A DNA stretch of 64,000 bases from Gymnogyps californianus (lineage: Eukaryota; Chordata; Aves; Accipitriformes; Cathartidae). The stretch is from positions 10,044,001 to 10,108,000 of the forward strand of contig NC_059478.1 of assembly GCF_018139145.2 (NCBI RefSeq), in the 5' to 3' direction. Positions 59,801 through 64,000 of this stretch are shown here, in pieces; within the stretch, counting starts at the first letter, position 1, and each line of letters starts with the position of its first letter. The notes under the pieces were generated by a model, which saw only the letters and a list, made by a program, of their open reading frames with translations, searched no databases and had not been told where the DNA came from. Both the position numbers and the translations under genes were made by a program.

Positions 59801-62800
59801 TGAGTGAACGTCATAGTGCATTAATGCACAGTGCTGTTACCATGGACCCGGGGTAGCTCAGCTCATCTGCTTCTGAATGACTGTTGCGTGCGATAGTCTG
59901 ACACTTTCTGACACAGTTCAACAGGGAACTGTGGTTTGCAACAAAACTAAAGGACTGAAACTTTGGTGGGAAAAACGTTTGACAAACAAAAGCAAAGGAT
60001 TGCTTTTAGTAGCAATAAATAATAATAAGATACATAACAAAATGTAGTTCGGTATCGTTTTTGTTTTGAGCAGGACTAGTGGCCATCTCGGATGGACAGC
60101 CTGGCCAGTATATGTGACTGGTGTACATGATACTACCTGTTTTCTGCACCATATTCAACAAGGGGAAAATGCCTTTTAGAAGGAAATGCTGCTATTCTGA
60201 ATTCTGCAAACTGCCAGTCTCTGCTAGCTATCTCTAAGTAATTATCACAGTCCCACAGAGAGCACATGGGGTCTGTGATGCAGCAGTAGAAATTGGGAGA
60301 TAAGATGATGATGTGCACTTGATTTGATAGACTAACCTGTATAGAGTTTCTAAGAGAAGGGTCAAACAGCTGTTTCTTTATGGATTGTCATAGTACATCA
60401 AGAGCCATAGCAATAACTTTTACATTTTTATCCTTCACTTCTCATAGTACTGCTTACAGAAAATTCCAGAAAAACAAAACCTAACTGTTTCTCACTGGCT
60501 ATTCATTTATTATAACTCCTTATTGCACAGTGAGATTTTGTAATAATAATTATTCACAATGTGATTTTTTTTTCCTCATCTGTTTTTCAGTTTTCTGCGT
60601 TAGACTAAACTGTGATATTACATGTCACAAGTGACTGAATTCACTGACAGTTTACCTCTGAAAGCAGGATAATGGGAGTTACAAATTAACTGAACAATAA
60701 CATTGTTAAAGGGAGGAACAAAGTATTTTATAGCATCCTTTGTTTGAGATAAATTCTGGAACAGAAAGTGTTATACTGTAAATTAAAAAACTGTTATCAG
60801 GGTAGGGACTGATATTAAATGAGGTAATTTGGTTTGCTTTTTTTTTTTCTGTGGAGAAAGTAATCTGAAACATACGATTTGAAGACAGCTATTAAGCAAT
60901 TTCACTTACATTACAGAATGTCCCGTCTTCAACTCAGAAGTACCCAAATGCATTTACTTACTGCAAATTTAATATAATAGAAAATAGTGATTAAAGGAAG
61001 GTACTATGTGCTAATGTATGGTCATTAAGATTTATGAAAATTGAAGTAGATGGCTTCAGATTAGACAAAAGTTCTATTTCATAAAATGTTTTTTACACTT
61101 ATTTTTACCATGACAATTCAGCTGATATGTCAGAGCTCTGCAGTCTGTCTGAAGGGAGAAATGCACAGATAGAAGTACAGTTTTGAGTTTCACCTAAAAG
61201 ATATTCAGGTTTGACAGTGTCCTTCTGTTATCAAACAGTGTGCAAGAAAGCTTAAAAAAAAATCCTGAAATTGCTGACTACTCCTGACCCTCATTTCTGA
61301 GTTCCCATGTAAAATTCTCTTTAAAAAACCCAAAACATATAAAACAAACCAAAAAAAACCTCAAACAGTAAAAGTGGCTCAGATACTTTAAAATTCCTCA
61401 GAAAACCTTTTAAATTGAAAAGGTTTTACATAAGTTTATCTCTAAATGCCATAAAGATAGATGGACCGTACTAATATATTCCTTACTTGCTAGTATATTC
61501 TGTCATAGTGTATTGACCACCTGCTGTCTCGGGTCAGGCCTCCATTGGCAACTTCAATAATCTCTATTGGTGAGAGTGTTTGTATCCCCATGAGGCTAGC
61601 TCCGAGTTCAGCATTTATAAGGAAAGACTGCTGAAGGAGGAATAAAAATAATCATTTTTTCATCAAACCAACACTCTAGTGAGTATGAATAAATAGTGGC
61701 CGAACATTGTTCGACAGCTCATTAGGAGAAGGGGAAAATAGGTGAATGAAAGAATTTGAAAGTTCTAAAGTGTAGACTGTGCAATTTACTATTTCATCTA
61801 CCTTTCAAATCTAGATGGAAAGATTAGATAATAACTGGGAATAGTTCTTTCTGTCCATCTTGGGACTTCCTGCCAATGCTGCAAAGAGTGCAGTCATTCA
61901 ATAAAACTGTATGTAATGGTTTTAATCCATTCTGTATGGAACTTCACTTTAAACAGATTGTCCTCTTCAAAATATTTAAATAATATTCAGGGTGTTAATC
62001 CAGGTCCCTGATTAGGAGGAACCTTTTCTTTTCAATGTAAATAGACTTCGTATCGGTGTTAGAGAGAACTAAATGTTTCACTAAATACTTATTAAAATTA
62101 ATTGTATCTCTAATTACTTTTTCAGGATTATACGTTATCTGATAATTCCTAAAAAAAAAAGTTGGCAGCATCTCTTCTTTTTTCTGCCACTGTGTGAGAT
62201 TCAATGTCGGATATCACAAATGCTGATGACTAAGAAAACAGTAGAAAGATTACAATGAAATGTACGTCTGGGATATCAAATGAGACTTAAGGAACAAAAA
62301 GTCATAGTTATAAGCAATTGGAGATGAACTAGAAAAGAGTAAATTACAAAAAAAAATTATATTTACATTTGATAGTGGAAACAATTCATATTACAGACTT
62401 ATTGATGTGGAATCAATTTATTTAAAATAGTTTTACAATTAGAGGGTAAATTTGTAGCAAAACTATAGACTGAAGTAGTTGAGAACTCGCACATCTGGAT
62501 CTCCAACATAACTCCAGATGGTTGGGATATGAGTATGGCTTATCTAATGTGTATGTATGGAAAAAGAGTCTGTTTTAATAAATTGTCAAAGGACACAGCA
62601 TAGTCCTTGGAATAAAAGGAAATTATGAACAGTGTTAAGAGAAACAAACATAGACATTAAATACCATTGATTAAGCTTTCTTCTCAATTGATTCACTATA
62701 GTTCTTATTGCCTTTTTTTTTCAGACAACACAAAATTTGCAAATAAAACTGCTTTGTGAAATTACGGGCTTACGTAAAATGCATCCTATATTGATGACAG

Positions 62801-64000
62801 AAGAGTAAAAGGTGAAGGACTTCCAGGCCAGACCCCCAAATTATAAAGATCTGTGTCCTTAAGCTTGATGAAGCTTCTGTACCACTGTTGTGGCTGTTTC
62901 ATGACTGATTCCAACCTGTGCTCCCCAAAAGTAACAAATATGAACTGCTGCTTACTGCCAGGGCTGAAATGTGAGATTTGTTACTGGAAGCACAGGCCCT
63001 GACATGCAAAGCAGAGGAGTAATTCCATTTTACACTGCAGGTAGCTCGCCAGTAAGGGGAGGTGGGTCTCACTCCTACAGCAAATGATTTCATGGCATAA
63101 AACACGTAGAAGTCTTAGTCTCTCATCGCTTCCACATCCTATACTCAACACCTAAACCTACCCAAAGCAAGCCTACCAGGGTTTTTTTTTTTCAGTGCTT
63201 AAACCAATAACCGATCTTTAACTTGTTTCTAGTTCTAGATGAGCCCTTGTGTTGCGACTAGCAATGAAACAAAGTGAACTCTGGATCTAAGGGCACAGCA
63301 TTTTCAGAAATGAAATCATTATGGTAATCTGATAAAATCTCTGTTTATCCGTAAGAGTTACTGGTGGAAGAAATGCTGCTGTTCAGTGGTGGATTTAGTT
63401 TGTTAACCTTAGTTTTTGTCTCTTCTGTAATTGCAAGTACATTGTTTGGGCTAGAGCTGAGGAGGGATTGCTAATTGCTTCCTGGCTGAACTTTCTGCAG
63501 TTACAAGTGTTTTTGTTGAAGACTGTCCATTAAATGGTAGAAGACATTGTAGTGGATGAAAAACAAGAGCATAATTCTATGGCTCTGGAGTAAGTTTTTA
63601 GTCAGTTGGGAGTCAAATCCCAATCAGTCTTTCAGATTACTTAGCTTGCTAGAAGTGAAACCAAAAAGAAATGCATGTAGACTTTTCTTTTGCTCAAGTG
63701 CAAAACAAGCAAGAGTTGGCCTGTATATTCAAAAAATAATGGCTATTTCCAAGAAATATGAAAATGTGTATAAACAATATATTTTTTTGTTTAATGTTAT
63801 TGGCAATAAATAAAGATACTGTATAAACAATTATCCTAAGCTAAAAGCACAGAGGTAAGAGATCTCTGATGACAACATGGATTAGTGATGCAGATTGCCC
63901 AGACAGGTATTTGGTTTTGCTAAAACAAAACTTCTGATAAGACCTGCAAGTAGTGAAAATAATATTTGTTCTCAGAGTAAAAATAGTACTGCTGAGTATG
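56878..64000. other. Non-coding stretch to window end
   Basis: No gene or RNA recognised; the largest open frame (113 codons, minus, 58783-59124) has no recognisable feature. Contains the hairpin at 58385-58415, A-rich AAACCC-type DNA at 61321-61370, and a possible old repeat core (CCTCCATTGGCAACTTCAATAATCTC) near 61540-61570. Confidence 0.6.
58385..58415. repeat. Inverted repeat (13-bp arms, one bulge, 4-nt loop)
   Basis: GTTCCTCTTCAGTG, loop CTAT, CACTGAGAGGAAC. One unpaired T in the left arm. Outer pairing stops after one more A-T pair, so it is shorter than a typical microRNA precursor. Confidence 0.7.

Noticed and set aside
1..64000. CRISPR arrays, operons, tRNA or rRNA genes, bacterial-type regulators
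   Set aside because: None seen; the composition and repeats are those of a vertebrate nuclear genome.

Overview
This is an AT-rich, vertebrate-type non-coding window, most likely from a bird. The main evidence is repeat content. It holds several copies of a roughly 0.6 kb LTR that I recognise as a common avian endogenous-retrovirus LTR (opening TGTCCTGGTTTC, closing GTTAA-CCACGACA-like). It also holds one copy of a second, GC-rich avian LTR of about 0.96 kb, 3'-end fragments of CR1 LINEs, and old MIR-like SINE pieces. There are no bacterial-style gene arrays, operons or ribosome-binding sites, and almost all open frames are short chance ORFs of AT-rich DNA. The assignment to birds is inference from repeat families recalled from memory; no search was run.

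Layout. 1-67 is the end of an LTR cut by the window edge. 68-11.2 kb is unique-looking DNA with simple repeats, a dispersed 23-bp repeat pair and a perfect hairpin next to a C18 tract. 11.25-11.4 kb is a CR1 fragment. 12005-12963 is a solo LTR on the minus strand, flanked not by the usual 4-6 bp duplication but by a 38-bp direct repeat; its U3 carries a perfect four-unit heat-shock element. 13.0-32.7 kb is mostly plain non-coding DNA with two longer-than-usual minus-strand open frames (13.3-13.8 kb and 20.5-20.8 kb), a MIR-like piece, a palindromic old repeat and a possible 24-nt microexon at 27.26 kb. 32762-33358 is a plus-strand solo LTR with a perfect 5-bp target duplication (CTAGG). 33.4-43 kb holds more old repeat pieces, an A28 tract, a possible THAP-zinc-finger remnant (36.9-37.2 kb) and a clear Ty3/gypsy integrase fossil (41.3-41.6 kb). 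43.1-44.4 kb contains the best candidate for a real cellular gene: two coding-like stretches with splice signals on the plus strand, followed by a phase-compatible terminal exon candidate. 56291-56872 is a minus-strand solo LTR with a perfect 5-bp duplication (CTGTT). The rest, to 64 kb, is non-coding.

Biologically the window looks like intergenic or long-intron sequence. No pathway can be reconstructed. The features most worth following are the LTR with the 38-bp flanking duplication and heat-shock element, the unidentified spliced gene near 43-44 kb, and the two fossil transposon-derived coding pieces (gypsy integrase, THAP-like).
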